A stretch of DNA of 64,000 nucleotides. It comes from Phascolomyces articulosus (Eukaryota; Mucoromycota; Mucoromycetes; Mucorales; Lichtheimiaceae). The translations under genes and the position numbers were made by a program. The notes beneath the pieces are model-generated. The model saw only the letters and a list, made by a program, of their open reading frames with translations. It ran no database searches and was not told the origin of the DNA. This document shows, one piece after another, positions 1-11,557 of the stretch. The stretch lies in assembly GCA_025677815.1 (NCBI GenBank), contig JAIXMP010000002.1:310001-374000 (forward strand), in the 5' to 3' direction. The stretch's first letter is position 1. The number at the start of each line of letters is the position of its first letter.

Positions 1-1220
1 GGTCTTGAAAATCTATTTCTAATGGTATCAACTATACTATCTGACATTTTTGTAGTATTTTTAACGGGAATAAGCTGTAAAGAAAAATTAGAATTAATCT
101 ACATCACTTTTCAAATTGTAGTGTAGAAATCTACCATGAGAACCGTCAAATTAATAGCGATAGATCATACGATGAGAAACTGTAAAAGTTGATATTTATG
201 CTTCTTAGTACTTTATTATTTATCCACTCCCGGTAACTATCTTAAATTATATCGCCTACTATATGTTGCTGCATAGTGGCATTAGCTGCATGAAAAAAAA
301 ATTGGGGCAGGGCGGTCACTTACTAGAAACAAGAAGTGCCATAAGCTAATGAGGCGAAAAGTTAGATTATTGCGTAGAAACTTTTATTGCAATCCACAGT
401 ACGGAGCCATTTTTTTGCCAACAACTTCAAGGGGGGTGCCAATAATACTGCCCCTTTTTTCAAATAACAGTAGTTCTTCCAACTTTATATACAATATTAT
501 ACTCTTTAGTAACTTAACAATTCTACAGCAACTCACTTCTCTCCTTTATTTTGTAAATACTCCATATTTCCACTGCGATTACTTATAAGGTTCAAAACAT
601 ACTTGTTAACCTTTTACTTGCGACGACAGTTGTGATAAATGATTGCTCCATTGTTTACACTTAAATAGGGAGTATGAATAAACAATACTGTCATGCAATG
701 CATTGATTATAACATAGTTTGGTTCGGACACATCATAAAGCTTTTTTTTAAGGAAACTGTCGACACCCTATCAGCTGGGTTTTAAAAATAGGTGTTAGCA
801 GTTAATACTACATTATTTCTAATGGGTGGCATCAGGAATAAGAACAGTAAGTCATCAATAATGATGGCCTGGTATAAAGGTAAAGAAATATTATTTTTTT
901 GCATTAAATAACTTCATGTAATATCATATGGGCATCCAGTTTATTTTACACAGAAAAAAGTGTTGTTATAGCTTCATATGAAATATGATATATGGTTAAC
1001 AATAGCAATTAATAAATGAAGTGATTGTTAAGAACATAGTAACATATAAGTGCTATTTTACTTTTATCGCCATGTTATTAATATATATATAAGAAAATAA
1101 ACTATTATAATTTATTATACCCACGGGTATGTTTGTTTGTTTTTGATTGCATATAAATTAGCCTCGAACGTTTAAAAGTATATTCTTCACATTTTTCTCC
1201 TTTTTATACAAAAAATAAAA
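1..1220. other. AT-rich intergenic region, no gene seen
   Basis: No open frame here has the composition or splice structure of a gene. A GGGGCAG-containing segment near 304-310 is repeated in inverted orientation near 452-458, each flanked by an A/T run, which suggests a small eroded fold-back element; this is weak. The last 150 bases are very AT-rich with TATA-like stretches (about 1080-1090) and probably hold the promoter of the following oxidoreductase gene. Confidence 0.5.
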
Positions 1221-2090
1221 ATGGTGACAGATAACCATGAACGTGTGTTTGTTTTGGGAGCTACAGGAAATGTCGGTTCTGCTGTGGTAGAAGAGCTCAT
1301 CAAGCAAGGTGCCCTTATTACTGTTTATACCCGTACACCTAAAAAAATCAATGAATCTCCGGGAACGACAATTATCCAAGGTGAATATACTGATCTAAAA
1401 CCATTTAACGAGGCTATTCAAGGACATTCGCGGTTATTTTTGATTGTCCCGGAAATCGACGATATGGCCAGCATTAAGATAGATATTGCCAAAACTGCAT
1501 ATGAAGCTGGTGTCAAACAAATTGTCCATGTGTCTGCGAAATCTGTTCCTTGGCGCCATTATCAAGCTGCGTTGCCATTCCAAATAGCTGAAAAAGCCAT
1601 TTACAACCTTCCCAATCGTAATGGTGCTGGTTTTGTAAGTCTTAGGCCTTGTCCTTTTATGACCAATATTTTGTTTACAGTGGACACTATACAAAAGCAA
1701 AATACTTTTATGGATCCTGCGGAACCGGATGAATTGCAAGAATGGATATCTCCCCGTGACGTTGGGCAAGTCGCAGCCCGTATTTTGCTTGATCCAGTTG
1801 AAAAACATGGTGATGTCGCATACGAATTAGTGGGTGATGTACAATCTCCAGAGAAACGGGCTCAAATGCTGACCTCGGTATTGGGCCGTAAAATCGAGTA
1901 CACGCAAGTTTCTTCAGAGACACTGTATGAGATGCTTCTACAAGTTGGATTCAGTCATGCATTGGCATTTGGTGCAGCAACTCATCAAGATAAAAATCCA
2001 GTGGTGACTCGTGGTTTATCTATTCTTCTTGGTCGAAAACCGGAATCATGCCAAGATTGGTTCAACAACAACAAGAATACATTTGTTTAA
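1221..2090 (+). CDS. NmrA-like / atypical SDR NAD(P)-binding protein
   Basis: This is a single-exon gene of 289 residues. A Rossmann dinucleotide-binding motif GATGNVG lies at residues 13-19, directly after the first beta strand. A basic TRTPKK stretch at about 38-43 suits a preference for the NADP phosphate. The rest follows the NmrA/NAD(P)H-binding layout: a DIAKTAYEAGVKQIVHVSA segment near residue 90, and a C-terminal lobe with the substrate-pocket pattern of ISPRDVGQVAARIL. No YxxxK catalytic pair is evident, as is usual in NmrA-type proteins, which act either as redox sensors or as reductases on small aromatic or terpenoid substrates. The start is the first ATG after an A-rich leader. 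It opens a stretch of metabolic genes, all on the same strand, but nothing proves that they act together. Its substrate is unknown. Confidence 0.88.
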   Translation: MVTDNHERVFVLGATGNVGSAVVEELIKQGALITVYTRTPKKINESPGTTIIQGEYTDLKPFNEAIQGHSRLFLIVPEIDDMASIKIDIAKTAYEAGVKQIVHVSAKSVPWRHYQAALPFQIAEKAIYNLPNRNGAGFVSLRPCPFMTNILFTVDTIQKQNTFMDPAEPDELQEWISPRDVGQVAARILLDPVEKHGDVAYELVGDVQSPEKRAQMLTSVLGRKIEYTQVSSETLYEMLLQVGFSHALAFGAATHQDKNPVVTRGLSILLGRKPESCQDWFNNNKNTFV

Positions 2091-3263
2091 TTGATTTTTG
2101 AATTTACTTTCTTTAAAAAATAAAATATATTTTATAAATCACTTTATATTATATTGTGTTGTGCCAATTGTTGGTTTATAATGTTAGGCGCCCCGTTTAC
2201 TCAACAGAGGATCAGTGCTATATATGTAATGAAGTATAGTGAAATGCGGGCATATTAGTATGTCTCCAATCACAAGACAATGAAGGAATATGTAATACCC
2301 CAAAGATACTACGAGAAAATGTATTTTCTTACTCGAAAATACACATTGTTGTAAATATAATATAAGGTCTAAAACTACGTCTGTGGTTGTTCATTATCAT
2401 ACACTTGTAAATCAATAAATGCCATCTGCGTGTAGTACATTACCATCATATATGATGAATGTATTATGATTCATCATAACCAAAAGTAAAGTAAAATATG
2501 GAACAATGTTACAAATATTCTTGATAGGTATACGTTTCATCGAATTCATTTGTTATTATTGGGATGAATAATACGAATTTAAATTCTAACTACCAAACCT
2601 ATTGATCTTCTTACTATGTTCAAGAAAATATTGATAGAATAAAGTTTAATCTGAATATGCAGTGATATTCTTTATCTCATCTTCAGGGCACTTGTCTCAA
2701 TTAAAAATAAAAAATTTATAGAACCCAGCTTAGTGCAATGCATAAATTCTTGTCTTATGCATTCCACCAACTATAGATCGGCTATTTTCTTAAAGGTACT
2801 ATATACACACCACATCTTTAGCAAACAGAAATGATCTATATCCTAACGAAAGATCTTCTGTATCTTAATTTTTACAATGATCACTTACACGAATTACTTC
2901 AAAAAAAAAAGTATATTGGAATTAGAACCCTAGAATTCATTATTGGGTTTATAGCTTTTATACAAGATATCCACGATACTAGCCAAACAAGTAAGATATC
3001 CTGAATATTATAGGGGATAATCCTGCTATTGATTATTGCATTATATTCTAGCTCATCAGTGAACACGTCACCGCCACTATTTATATAATAAGTGGCAGTC
3101 ATGATATCCATCGTTTTTTTGTGACTATTAAAGGGGTAGAATTAATATTTTACAGAAGTTGATACTGTTTTAAATAAATTACTTGCAACTCATACTATCA
3201 ATCAATTTTGAACTCTTGGTTGATCTTTTTATTATATTATATAGATCAACATAATACTTTAGA
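2091..3263. other. Intergenic region, no gene seen
   Basis: About 1.2 kb of AT-rich sequence with several short chance frames on both strands and no supported gene. AATAAA-like signals around 2120 could end the upstream transcript. Confidence 0.5.
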
Positions 3264-4982
3264 ATGCTTGTTGGTCCAGCTCATACACCAATCTTGCCAA
3301 AAATAGCGTCTTTTGCTATTTCTGCCGCTCCAATAGAAGATAATAACAGGTTTCCGATAAAATTAACTGTTAATAATAAAAAGAAAGAACAACACATCAA
3401 GAACGCCATCAAGAAAAAGTTGGAATCTGCTACACTGAGCAAAAATCTTGGTCAGGATGATTGCTTTTATATTCTTGATCTGGGACAATTGTATCGTCAG
3501 CATAAGAAATGGCAAAGATACCTTCCAAGAATTACACCTTATTATGGTAAGCAATGTTTCGCTTATTAATATATACCAAAGTATAAGATGTCCGTATGTC
3601 CATATAATAATGTGGTTTCTTATTGTTTCATGTTCATTTATTTGTTAGCTATTAAATGCAATCCTGACCCAAAAATTATTCAATGCCTTGCTTCGTTGGG
3701 TTTTGGATTCAATTGCATTAGTGGACATGAGATTCAGAATGTCTTGAGTTTTGGGGTTGAACCATCCAGTATTATATTTGCACATACGTGTAAACAGGCA
3801 TCTTACCTTTCCTTTGCTTCTAACTATGGTATACGTAAAATGACTTTCGACAATGCCGATGAACTTTTTAAAATCAAGGATCTATACCCGAATGCCGAAC
3901 TTTTGTTACGAATTTGGGCTGATGATTCAAAATCCCAGTGGGGAACAGGCGTCAAATATGGAGCACCTATGTCTGCTATTGATAATTTATTACACACGGC
4001 AAAAGATCTTGGCCTAAATGTCAAAGGTGTTAGGTACACAAAAAAAGTGTCTTTCATACAAAGACTCTTTTATATTTTTTAAAAAACAAAAGCGCTAATC
4101 ACATTTTACATATTTGAATCGTAATATAGTTTTCATGTCGGTAGTGGTTGTTCAGATATAAGTATATATCAAGATACCTTAAAAAATGCGAGCATTGTTT
4201 TTGACCGAGCTAAACAATTTGGCTTCGATTTCGATTTGCTTGATATTGGTGGTGGATTTAATGGTGTCGATGCACCTGGAAGACCAACGTTCAAACAAAC
4301 TGCCTCTGTAATCCGTAAAATGACAGATACATTGTTCCCGCTTAGTGTTCATATAATTGCGGAGCCTAGTCGCTTTTATGTAGCACCTACTCTAACTGTA
4401 TGTTGCCAGGTAATTGGCCGTAAAATAATTTCTAATCAACAAGAAGATAATAACCAAGGAAATAGTCGACAAGTAGCAAGAAAACACAAAAGACATATGT
4501 GTAAGTATAATTATAATTTATATATGTTTAAAAAAAGAATTGTAAAACTTATAATACATTCTTTTATTTGACTAAATGATAGATTATGTAAATGATGGCT
4601 TACATGCTTCGTTTGCAACCAGACTACTATATCAAGACACGCTCAATTTGAAATGTAATTACAAGAAAATCAGTAAACTATTTTATAATGAGTTACAATG
4701 ATGTTTTTTTTATCTTATTACTAATGCTTTTTTTTAGTGTTAATGAAAAACGGAAATTGTGTATATCGTCAAGGTATTAAAGAGCGCACTTACTCTTCTG
4801 TTGTGTGGGGTCACACTTGTGAACCTGGTGATTGTCTTACTGATGATATTGAACTTCCTTTACTAAACGCGGGTGATTGGCTATACGCGGAAAACATGGG
4901 TGCATACGCAATTTCGAAATCCCATTTTTGTGGTTTTGAAAGACCAAAGACCATTTATGTTGATTCTTTCACAAATCAATAG
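3264..4982 (+). CDS. Ornithine decarboxylase-family PLP enzyme (diverged)
   Basis: Five exons (3264-3546, 3649-4033, 4130-4500, 4583-4654, 4738-4982) join in frame to a 451-residue protein, the usual length for eukaryotic ODC. Fold-type III decarboxylase landmarks occur in order: the PLP lysine in YYAIKCNPDP (K97), FHVGSGCSD (about 224-232), the phosphate-binding loop LLDIGGGFNG (about 259-268), EPSR (301-304), YVNDG (348-352) and GHTCE with C398, then GDWLYAENMGAY. Family members decarboxylate ornithine to putrescine as obligate dimers, with the active site shared between the YVNDG loop and the Cys loop. Several residues differ from canonical ODC: EPGR is EPSR, the usual Cys-Asp pair is Cys-Glu, and the loop after YVNDG reads LHASFA rather than the common VYGSFN. 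It could be a paralogue with altered substrate preference or an antizyme-inhibitor-like relative, although the PLP lysine and catalytic Cys remain. Its neighbours are redox enzymes. Confidence 0.88.
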
Positions 4983-6068
4983 TTACTATTCTTTTTTTCA
5001 ACGATAAACTTACTAATATTTGCAATACTCAATATCAAATTATATACAATAAATTTAATAATTTTTCTTGAATCAAATACTTTTATATAATGAACATTTG
5101 TATGTTCTTATTCACTATTTTTATTCCCGTTGCTTTATAATAATTTTCTATACATCAATTGATTTCATTGACTCGTGATAATAAAGTGATGGGCCGTTAG
5201 TAATATTTACGATTTGTAGTTTATCCATTTTCGAACGAAATCTTAATTTTTTGTAAAACTGCTCTTAACTGGAAAAAAAATCGTAAATCCATCCAAACAG
5301 TAATACCTATCAACTACAAGGTTAAAAATCTTCATCATCAGAAGAAAGGTAATAATAAGGAATAAAGGAGAAAATTGCATAATAGAATCGTTTAATTAGT
5401 AACAAAACTATCATTTCAAGTATTTTATGCTAAAGTGCATTAACTGATAAAAAATATCTCTTTGATTTACAAAGGGGGATAATGTACAGAGACTCATTCA
5501 CTTACTCCGGATGGCTATCAATATTACGCCCATACACTAATGCGTGGTGGTAATCTACGGCAACGTACTTGCATGCACATAATAATAGATACAAACCCCC
5601 TATTGATTCCGTAATATATATAATGTGCATTATTGTTAGTATAAGTCAACTCAAGGGTTATAGTATATTATAATACGATACAGACCATTTATTTCGCAAA
5701 ATAATAATGCAGGTGTTAACAGTTGCATGTATGAGCTACTTAACAAGTACAGTATATGTGTACAATATCTACGATAACCATGCTACATTTTACGAAGCAA
5801 AAACCGTTACTATTTCTTTACTTTTTATGCAAGGTGGAAGTTGATACCATCCCCGGTGGGTAACTTACCCAAAGTCTTAATATGGAGAGTATCCCGGTGC
5901 CAAGTTTTTTCATACGTACATATCGTATGTAAATGTTGCTGCACATTATTAAAGTTCACAGTCTTTACTCCTATAATGATTGAACAAAAGGCAAATTTTG
6001 TACTATGATCGATATCAGTATTCATTATTTTACAATTTATTACCTTTTTTTCATTTGTAAACATTACT
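4983..6068. other. Intergenic region, no gene seen
   Basis: About 1.1 kb of AT-rich sequence between the decarboxylase and the P450. The frame at 5825-6121 on the minus strand is antisense to the P450 start and is not supported. A CCCCCTA-ended sequence near 5597-5604 resembles the end of the TA-flanked MITE found at 10011, but no partner end was found. Confidence 0.45.
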
Positions 6069-8534
6069 ATGGATTTTTTTACGCTACCTCCAAATGTTGA
6101 ACCATTTACAAAAAATATCACTGATCGTATTCTCTCTATAAATCGCCATGATATTCAAAATGTTGGCAAAGTAGCCACTGCTACCCTAGCTGTTTACTTT
6201 GTAACTTCGGTAATTATATTTTACAACCACCAGTGATATTTAATCTTTGCTTATTTTTAAATGAAAATTGGAAAGTTATTATTGATATTATCGTATATTA
6301 ATGTGGAACATTACAATGTAATAGAAACTATACTCTGCATTCTTGGGTCCTCTCAGTAGTGTTCCTGGTCCATTCCAACTCAAGTTTTATGGGTTCCGAT
6401 ACGTGCCAAATATTGAGAGCCCTCCTGGATCAACGTATGTTTATTTTTATTTATACCTAATATTAGCAATTTTTAACTGTTTCGTTTTTCAAATAATAAT
6501 ATACTGCGATCAATTTAATAACAATGCTGGATCATTCAACTACAGATGGGAAAAGCTGCATATGTGGCAGTCAAAATATGGAAATGTCGTTAGACTCGGT
6601 CCTTCAACTATTGGAATTGCAGACAAGAATATGCTAAAGCAAATCTTATCCACCGATGATTTCCCGAAAGGACCAGCGTATCAACGGACACAAGGTATGT
6701 AAGGAGACTTACAGTAGTTATTTTTGCTAGTTCTATTTATAAAAATGTAATAATTATAATATATCTGGAGTTGTAACAATGGTTTCATATCCACATGTAA
6801 AATAGTTGGAGGTGTTAATGTTGGTAATGCAGATGACCGAGACTTTCATAAACAACGAGTATGTTACGTATATAACAATTCATTGGATATATAGTTTGAA
6901 TATAAAGCATAAAATAATTATACTCTTTATTAACATTTTTTATTAATATATTCTGACCGGAACACTTTTAAATCACTTTTATAGAGAAGGGTTATCTCTC
7001 CAGCATTTTCAGTAAAATTTGTTGATTCACTGGAACGCTACATGATTACTAGTGCTGGAACACTTATGAAGAGTGTCGATCAGTCCATTGCACAAACTCA
7101 ACGAAACGATGGGTATGGAAAAGTCGACATGTGGATTTTGTTGAAGCGATTTGCTCTAGAAATTATTGGTGAAAGTTTATTTGGCGGACAAACATACCGT
7201 GAATTAGAAAATGACAGCCACACAGTCAATGCCTCAACGAACGGTGGAATGATTGGGCCTCTAAATTATGTATGTATCATCCTTGCTTGGTTAACAAATT
7301 GTTATTTTTCATTCTAACATACCCATTATTTTTTTATTTTATAATAATACAGATTGCTAATAGTCCAATCCTTGGAGTACTCAAGTTACTTCTTCCTTTC
7401 ACCGGAATTTCTGAAGCATATGCAAATTCAAGTCAGGTATTTAGCTACTTAATAACCTGTTTTCATCTCTTTTTTAAGACATATAACTATCGTCATGATT
7501 TATTGTGTTACAATCTTTAACCAAAATGTTTTTAATAAAAAAAAGTTTCGAGATAAAGTTATTTTGAAGCGACTTCAAGGTGGTGAAAATGCCCGTCGCG
7601 AAGATATTCTACAAGTCCTAATCGACACTCAAAATGAAAGAAATCCCGAGGATCGTTTGCCCATCGATGCGGTTGTTGGTGAAACAATGCTTTTTTGGAC
7701 TATTGGTACAGAAACTATTAGTTACGTTGCAGGATTTGCAATCATTGAACTTTTGAAGAATCCTCAAGTATTTGCCACATTACGAGAAGAATTGGACAAC
7801 TGTTTTATTACTTCAAAAAAGGAATCATTGAAAAATGGAGGAAATACACTGTTTGAACATGAACAAATAAAGCATTTGCCATATCTTAACGCTGTTATCG
7901 ATGAAACATTGCGAATTCATTCAGGTGCGACGGAAGGTCTAGAACGAATTACTGATAAAGATACAGTCCTTGGAGACCGACTTTTTGTTCCAAAAGGAGT
8001 ACGTAGGTTTATTTTATTTTTTCACCACAAAATATATATAACAAATGGTACTAATAAATGTATAAATTTTTTATATATTTATAACAGACGATTTTGAATT
8101 GTAACATGTTTTATGTACAACTTAATCCTGACTATTGGCCAGAACCTACTAAATTTATACCAGAAAGATGGTTACCTGATTCTAACATCCCAGCAGATCA
8201 AGAAGCGTTTTTCCCTTTTAGTATTGGGTATGTATTAATAGTAACTATTCAACAGCTACTTAGTATTATTGTCGATATCATTACGACCAAAATACTAACT
8301 GTAATATATTATGTAATGCACAGATCAAGAAACTGTATTGCCAAGCAATTTGCTATGCAAGCGTTACGGTTAGCCGTAGCTAATCTTATTAAATTTTATG
8401 ACTTTGAGGGAATTCCGGAAGAAATCAATGCATCTAACGAGCGCTCATGTTTTGGAGCCATTTTAGGTGTTAGAAGTAATAGCTTTAAAGTTTTCATGAA
8501 GCGTCGCCAAGCAACACCAATGAAGACAACATAA
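6069..8534 (+). CDS. Cytochrome P450 monooxygenase
   Basis: Nine exons (6069-6209, 6325-6434, 6546-6694, 6806-6858, 6985-7269, 7353-7436, 7546-7998, 8088-8227, 8324-8534) give 541 residues, the normal size for a microsomal fungal P450. A hydrophobic N-terminal anchor segment (about 35-50) is followed by a proline hinge (LGPLSSVPGPF). The C-helix pattern is DFHKQRRRVISPAFS. The I-helix carries WTIGTETIS (about 325-333). The ExxR motif is ETLR (394-397), PERW lies at about 450-453, and the heme loop FSIGSRNCIA has the ligand C476. The intron between exons 8 and 9 falls inside the heme loop. The last position of the FxxGxRxCxG signature is Ala instead of Gly. The reaction would be O2- and NADPH-dependent hydroxylation in the ER membrane with a CPR partner. 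The family (perhaps one of the mucoralean clans) and the substrate cannot be set here. The start is the first ATG giving the membrane anchor. Confidence 0.9.
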
Positions 8535-9234
8535 AATAAGATATAAATTATTATTACTATGATAATGAATATACAATTTAATATTATTTTTCGTTTTTTT
8601 ACATATTAATAATGTCTTTTATTGTAATTTATCTCTTAATTATAAGCAATCCCGATACTTTTATGATGCCTAAATAGATCCTGAGCTAATGAAAACATTA
8701 ATATTGCAAATATTTTAACCCCAGCATACCGATACAAATATTATACAAAGGAAGTTGAATAACATCATTCTTACAACTCTTTATCTTATGACTCCTTTCA
8801 TCTGATAGGTAGAATATTTAATATTATTTATGTTACATATAAAATAATGATATATTATTTTACAGGAACAACCTGCAATCACCGTATAACTATGGTTATT
8901 GCTATCGGCTATGGTCACTCATACAAGTTACCTCTGTTTTATATGTCACAAAGGAAGAATAGTAATATAGTATAAACTCATCGAGAAATAAATAACTAGC
9001 GCATGGTCACGGAAAAACTGGATAGACAAAAAAATACTGCAACCATGACGATGATGACTTAATTTATTTTACGCCTTCCCAAAGATTATAGAATGTGGTT
9101 TGAACATATCTTTAAAAATACCCTTTAAAATAGAATCAATACAGCAGGTTCCAGTATCAGTATTATATTTTATCTTAAAAATAAATAACAACTTTTACTT
9201 ATTTATACGCTATTGTATTTATCATAAAATCAGA
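8535..9234. other. Intergenic region, no gene seen
   Basis: AT-rich spacer. The upstream part of the oxygenase pseudogene may extend into the last 130 bases, but no convincing similarity to exons 1-4 of the intact paralogue was seen. Confidence 0.4.
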
Positions 9235-9908
9235 CCCAAGTTAATAAAACTGGTGCCAATGAACGCGCGAGTTCATATCATTGCTATGGTAAAGAAAATA
9301 CATCATCTACAACTTGTCTTTCATTATCCAGCATACGAAGAAAATGATTCGTCAGGAAATTATGAAGAACCAATTTTATGTGGAGCATATACCAACGATG
9401 GGCCCATTAGTTTATTTTCGCATACGAAAATTATATAGTGGTTTGCAAGTTGATGTCGAAGGTACCTGGACTGATGTACAAAAGTGAAAGGGGTTATTCT
9501 TGGCTACTGTATATATTATCTTTATTATTACTGCATTTGTTCTAGCTTTTTATGTATTATTGGTACAATAATAATGGGCGTAATTATTACGGTTTTACAT
9601 ATTTTTTTTTTTATTATAAAGCCAACTTGGGTGGTACCTTAACACATTGGACTCAAGGTCCCTTAAAGGCAGCCAATCACTGAGTTATTGGCACCCCTGA
9701 AGGAAGGAATGATGAACGTACCATTTCTTACTTTATGCAACCTGGAACTCGCATCAGGGTTGTTGATACTCCAAGTCCACCATTACTCCCTATCATTACG
9801 CCAAGTCTTGCAGGAATTCCTAGATCAAACGAAGTCATCTCAGAGAATGAATATATAAAAGAAAGATACGTCTCAGCTTATTCATGGAAAACCGAAGTCA
9901 GTCAATAG
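9235..9908 (+). pseudogene. Broken 5'-truncated copy of the 2OG-Fe(II) oxygenase
   Basis: Two segments, about 9235-9478 and 9622-9908, correspond to exons 5 and 6 of the intact gene at 11558-13295, with the same intron position between them. Shared stretches include the ENDSSG block, GISP-like tail residues and the C-terminal EYIKERY segment. The copy is dead. The metal-site region reads GAYTNDG where the intact gene has GAHTDYG, so the iron-ligand His is lost. A frameshift follows near 9435. A TGA at 9681-9683 replaces the Arg codon right after the distal His. Exons 1-4 are missing or unrecognisable. It lies about 2.3 kb upstream of the intact copy in the same orientation, so a tandem duplication followed by decay is the simplest reading. 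Confidence 0.85.
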
Positions 9909-10010
9909 TTCGTTAAGGATAAATGAACAAAAATAAGACGGTAATAGTTGATAATCAACCAGAATAATAGTATAAATAGCATCAAGTTGTAGTAGCTTTA
10001 GTATTTATTA

Positions 10011-10344
10011 GGGGGTTTTAAATTGATTTTTGATTTTTGCGCGTTGGCACATATTTTTCAACAACACGAACTCCACTTACCTCACGCGACATCAAGAATT
10101 TAATGGCATTGTCGACTTGAGCAAGAGTCCATTGGCGGTCAGAAACTTTTGGCATTGGTTAAAATTCAAAAATGATTTGAGTGAGGAAAATGTGTGTATT
10201 TGAGCAAGATTAAAGAGAAATGCGAGATAGTCCAACACGCAACTTTAAACTTGCACGATAGATTTTGGAGCCAACGCGCAAAAATAAGGTCCAACGCGCA
10301 AAACTACCCAACACGCAAAAATCAAAAATCAATTTGAAACCCCC
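10011..10344. mobile_element. TA-flanked MITE with 37-bp terminal inverted repeats
   Basis: The two ends form inverted repeats of 37 bp with two mismatches: left end 10011-10047 begins GGGGGTTTTAAATTG, and right end 10308-10344 read in reverse begins GGGGGTTTCAAATTG. Each end abuts a TA dinucleotide (10009-10010 and 10345-10346), the target-site duplication typical of Tc1/mariner-type insertions. The right side carries three near-tandem copies of a CCAACGCGCAAAA unit (about 10271-10320). The element is 334 bp and too short to encode a transposase, so it is non-autonomous. It separates the oxygenase pseudogene from its intact paralogue. Confidence 0.85.
10018..10155 (-). other. Short ORF or captured exon inside the MITE
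   Basis: On the minus strand of the MITE an ATG at 10155 opens a 45-residue frame (starts MPKVSDRQWTLAQVDNAI) that runs into the left inverted repeat and stops at 10018. Inside it lies a strong splice donor, GAG followed by GTAAGT, so the real coding part could be a 25-codon first exon ending there. The codon use looks protein-like rather than random. It could be the 5' end of the parent element's transposase or a captured host exon. Neither can be named from sequence alone. Confidence 0.35.
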
Positions 10345-10681
10345 TATTATTTATTTTCCAGGTATTAAAATAGATGTTCAAAGAATAAAGTATTATGCAG
10401 TAACCTTCTCATTCAAATTGGGAATGCATCTTTGACTTGGATGCGAGACAGATAATCTACTATTATAATTTATATCTTGCATCATGATATCATTTCTGAA
10501 CGCTAAAAAAAGCACAAAAAATGCTTAAGCAAACGAAATAAATCCTGCTATCAACGAATGGATTGAAATTAAAATTCCACTCATTACATTGAGGAGAATA
10601 ATCCATACTATTTTTTTTCTATGTTCATAATCATATACATAATACATCATTCTTGTCTTAAAGCTGCAGCAGTATTAAGTA
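10345..10681. other. Spacer between two MITEs
   Basis: AT-rich sequence with no supported gene. It separates the 37-bp TIR MITE from the pogo-like element. Confidence 0.45.
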
Positions 10682-10866
10682 TTGTAGAACCCCTCCCCCT
10701 TTTTTTTGCAGGCCTGCCTTTTCTCAGAAAAAAAAAATAAGCAAAAAGTGAGGATATGCAAAATCCGAATACAATTTACTATATTTTCTGAGCAGTTTGT
10801 TTTGAAAAAAGCTGCAAAAAGTAGGGGTCTGCAAAAAACGAGGCTGCGAAAAGCGGGAGCCTACTG
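10682..10866. mobile_element. Degenerate pogo/Fot1-like MITE
   Basis: The segment is flanked by TA at 10680-10681 and 10867-10868. The right end read in reverse begins CAGTAGGCTCCCGCTTTTCG, the form typical of pogo/Fot1-type termini. The left end begins TTGTAGAACCCC and is a degraded match. At the right end the unit CTGCAAAAAG...GGGG is repeated about three times (about 10811-10860), like subterminal transposase-binding iterons. The size of 185 bp excludes a coding element. Confidence 0.6.
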
Positions 10867-10868
10867 TA

Positions 10869-11557
10869 ATCTTATTTCTTTTCCCACCACCCATAGGATA
10901 GTTACCCTCTGTTTTTTCTCCCAACTCTATTTCTATAACTTAGTAATTCCCTTTCCTATATCTGTTTTCTTGGTTTGTAACACCCTTTTTTCGGTCGATA
11001 TATCCACACCTTTTCCTGCTGCACTATATGTTTTTCAGAACTGATCCTTGTGAACTGACGAGAGCAAGAAGCTGCGATCAGCGTGTGCTCAATTAATTGC
11101 GCCCTTTATAACTTTATAATTTCAACGTAATCGTTATTTCCTTACCAAATCAATAAAACTAAATATGCTGTTGCAGATCAATGTTACCACTACTAGCAAA
11201 GTACCTTTTAGGAGACTTGCATAATAATGGCCAGATATTATTTTCTGATGATCCCAGTAACATCTTCAAAAGTACTCCTCTTTATCATAAAGTTAAAAAG
11301 AGATATTTTACGCCAACAAAAGTCTTTTTCTTTCCTAACGACACATACGCTCTTCAGTAGAACATAGTTTAAGTGGAAATGGTAAAAAAAATGCTACATT
11401 TTTTTTAACAAGTACTGACTGAATCATGCATGGTATATATCCTGCATCATAGTGGTTCATAGTGATGTGCGGTGTTTGAATCAACAAAATAACAACTCGT
11501 TCAAAATTTCACTCATTCTCTCTTTTCTTTCTTACACTCTAGTTGAGCATTATTACT
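10869..11557. promoter_or_regulatory. Upstream region of the 2OG oxygenase gene
   Basis: No gene is seen. The last 60 bases before the ATG at 11558 hold a pyrimidine-rich tract (about 11510-11540, CATTCTCTCTTTTC...), as is common just upstream of fungal start codons. The frame at 10706-11044 spans transposon sequence and is not supported. Confidence 0.45.

Noticed and set aside
290..462. Small fold-back with GGGGCAG ends
   Set aside because: Only about 7-10 bp of inverted similarity beyond homopolymers and no target-site duplication; too weak to call a mobile element.
1158..1923. Three minus-strand ORFs over the NmrA-like gene
   Set aside because: Antisense shadows of a well-supported 289-residue coding frame.
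10706..11044. 112-residue ORF across the pogo-like MITE
   Set aside because: It reads through transposon termini and T-rich flank, and has no protein-like features.
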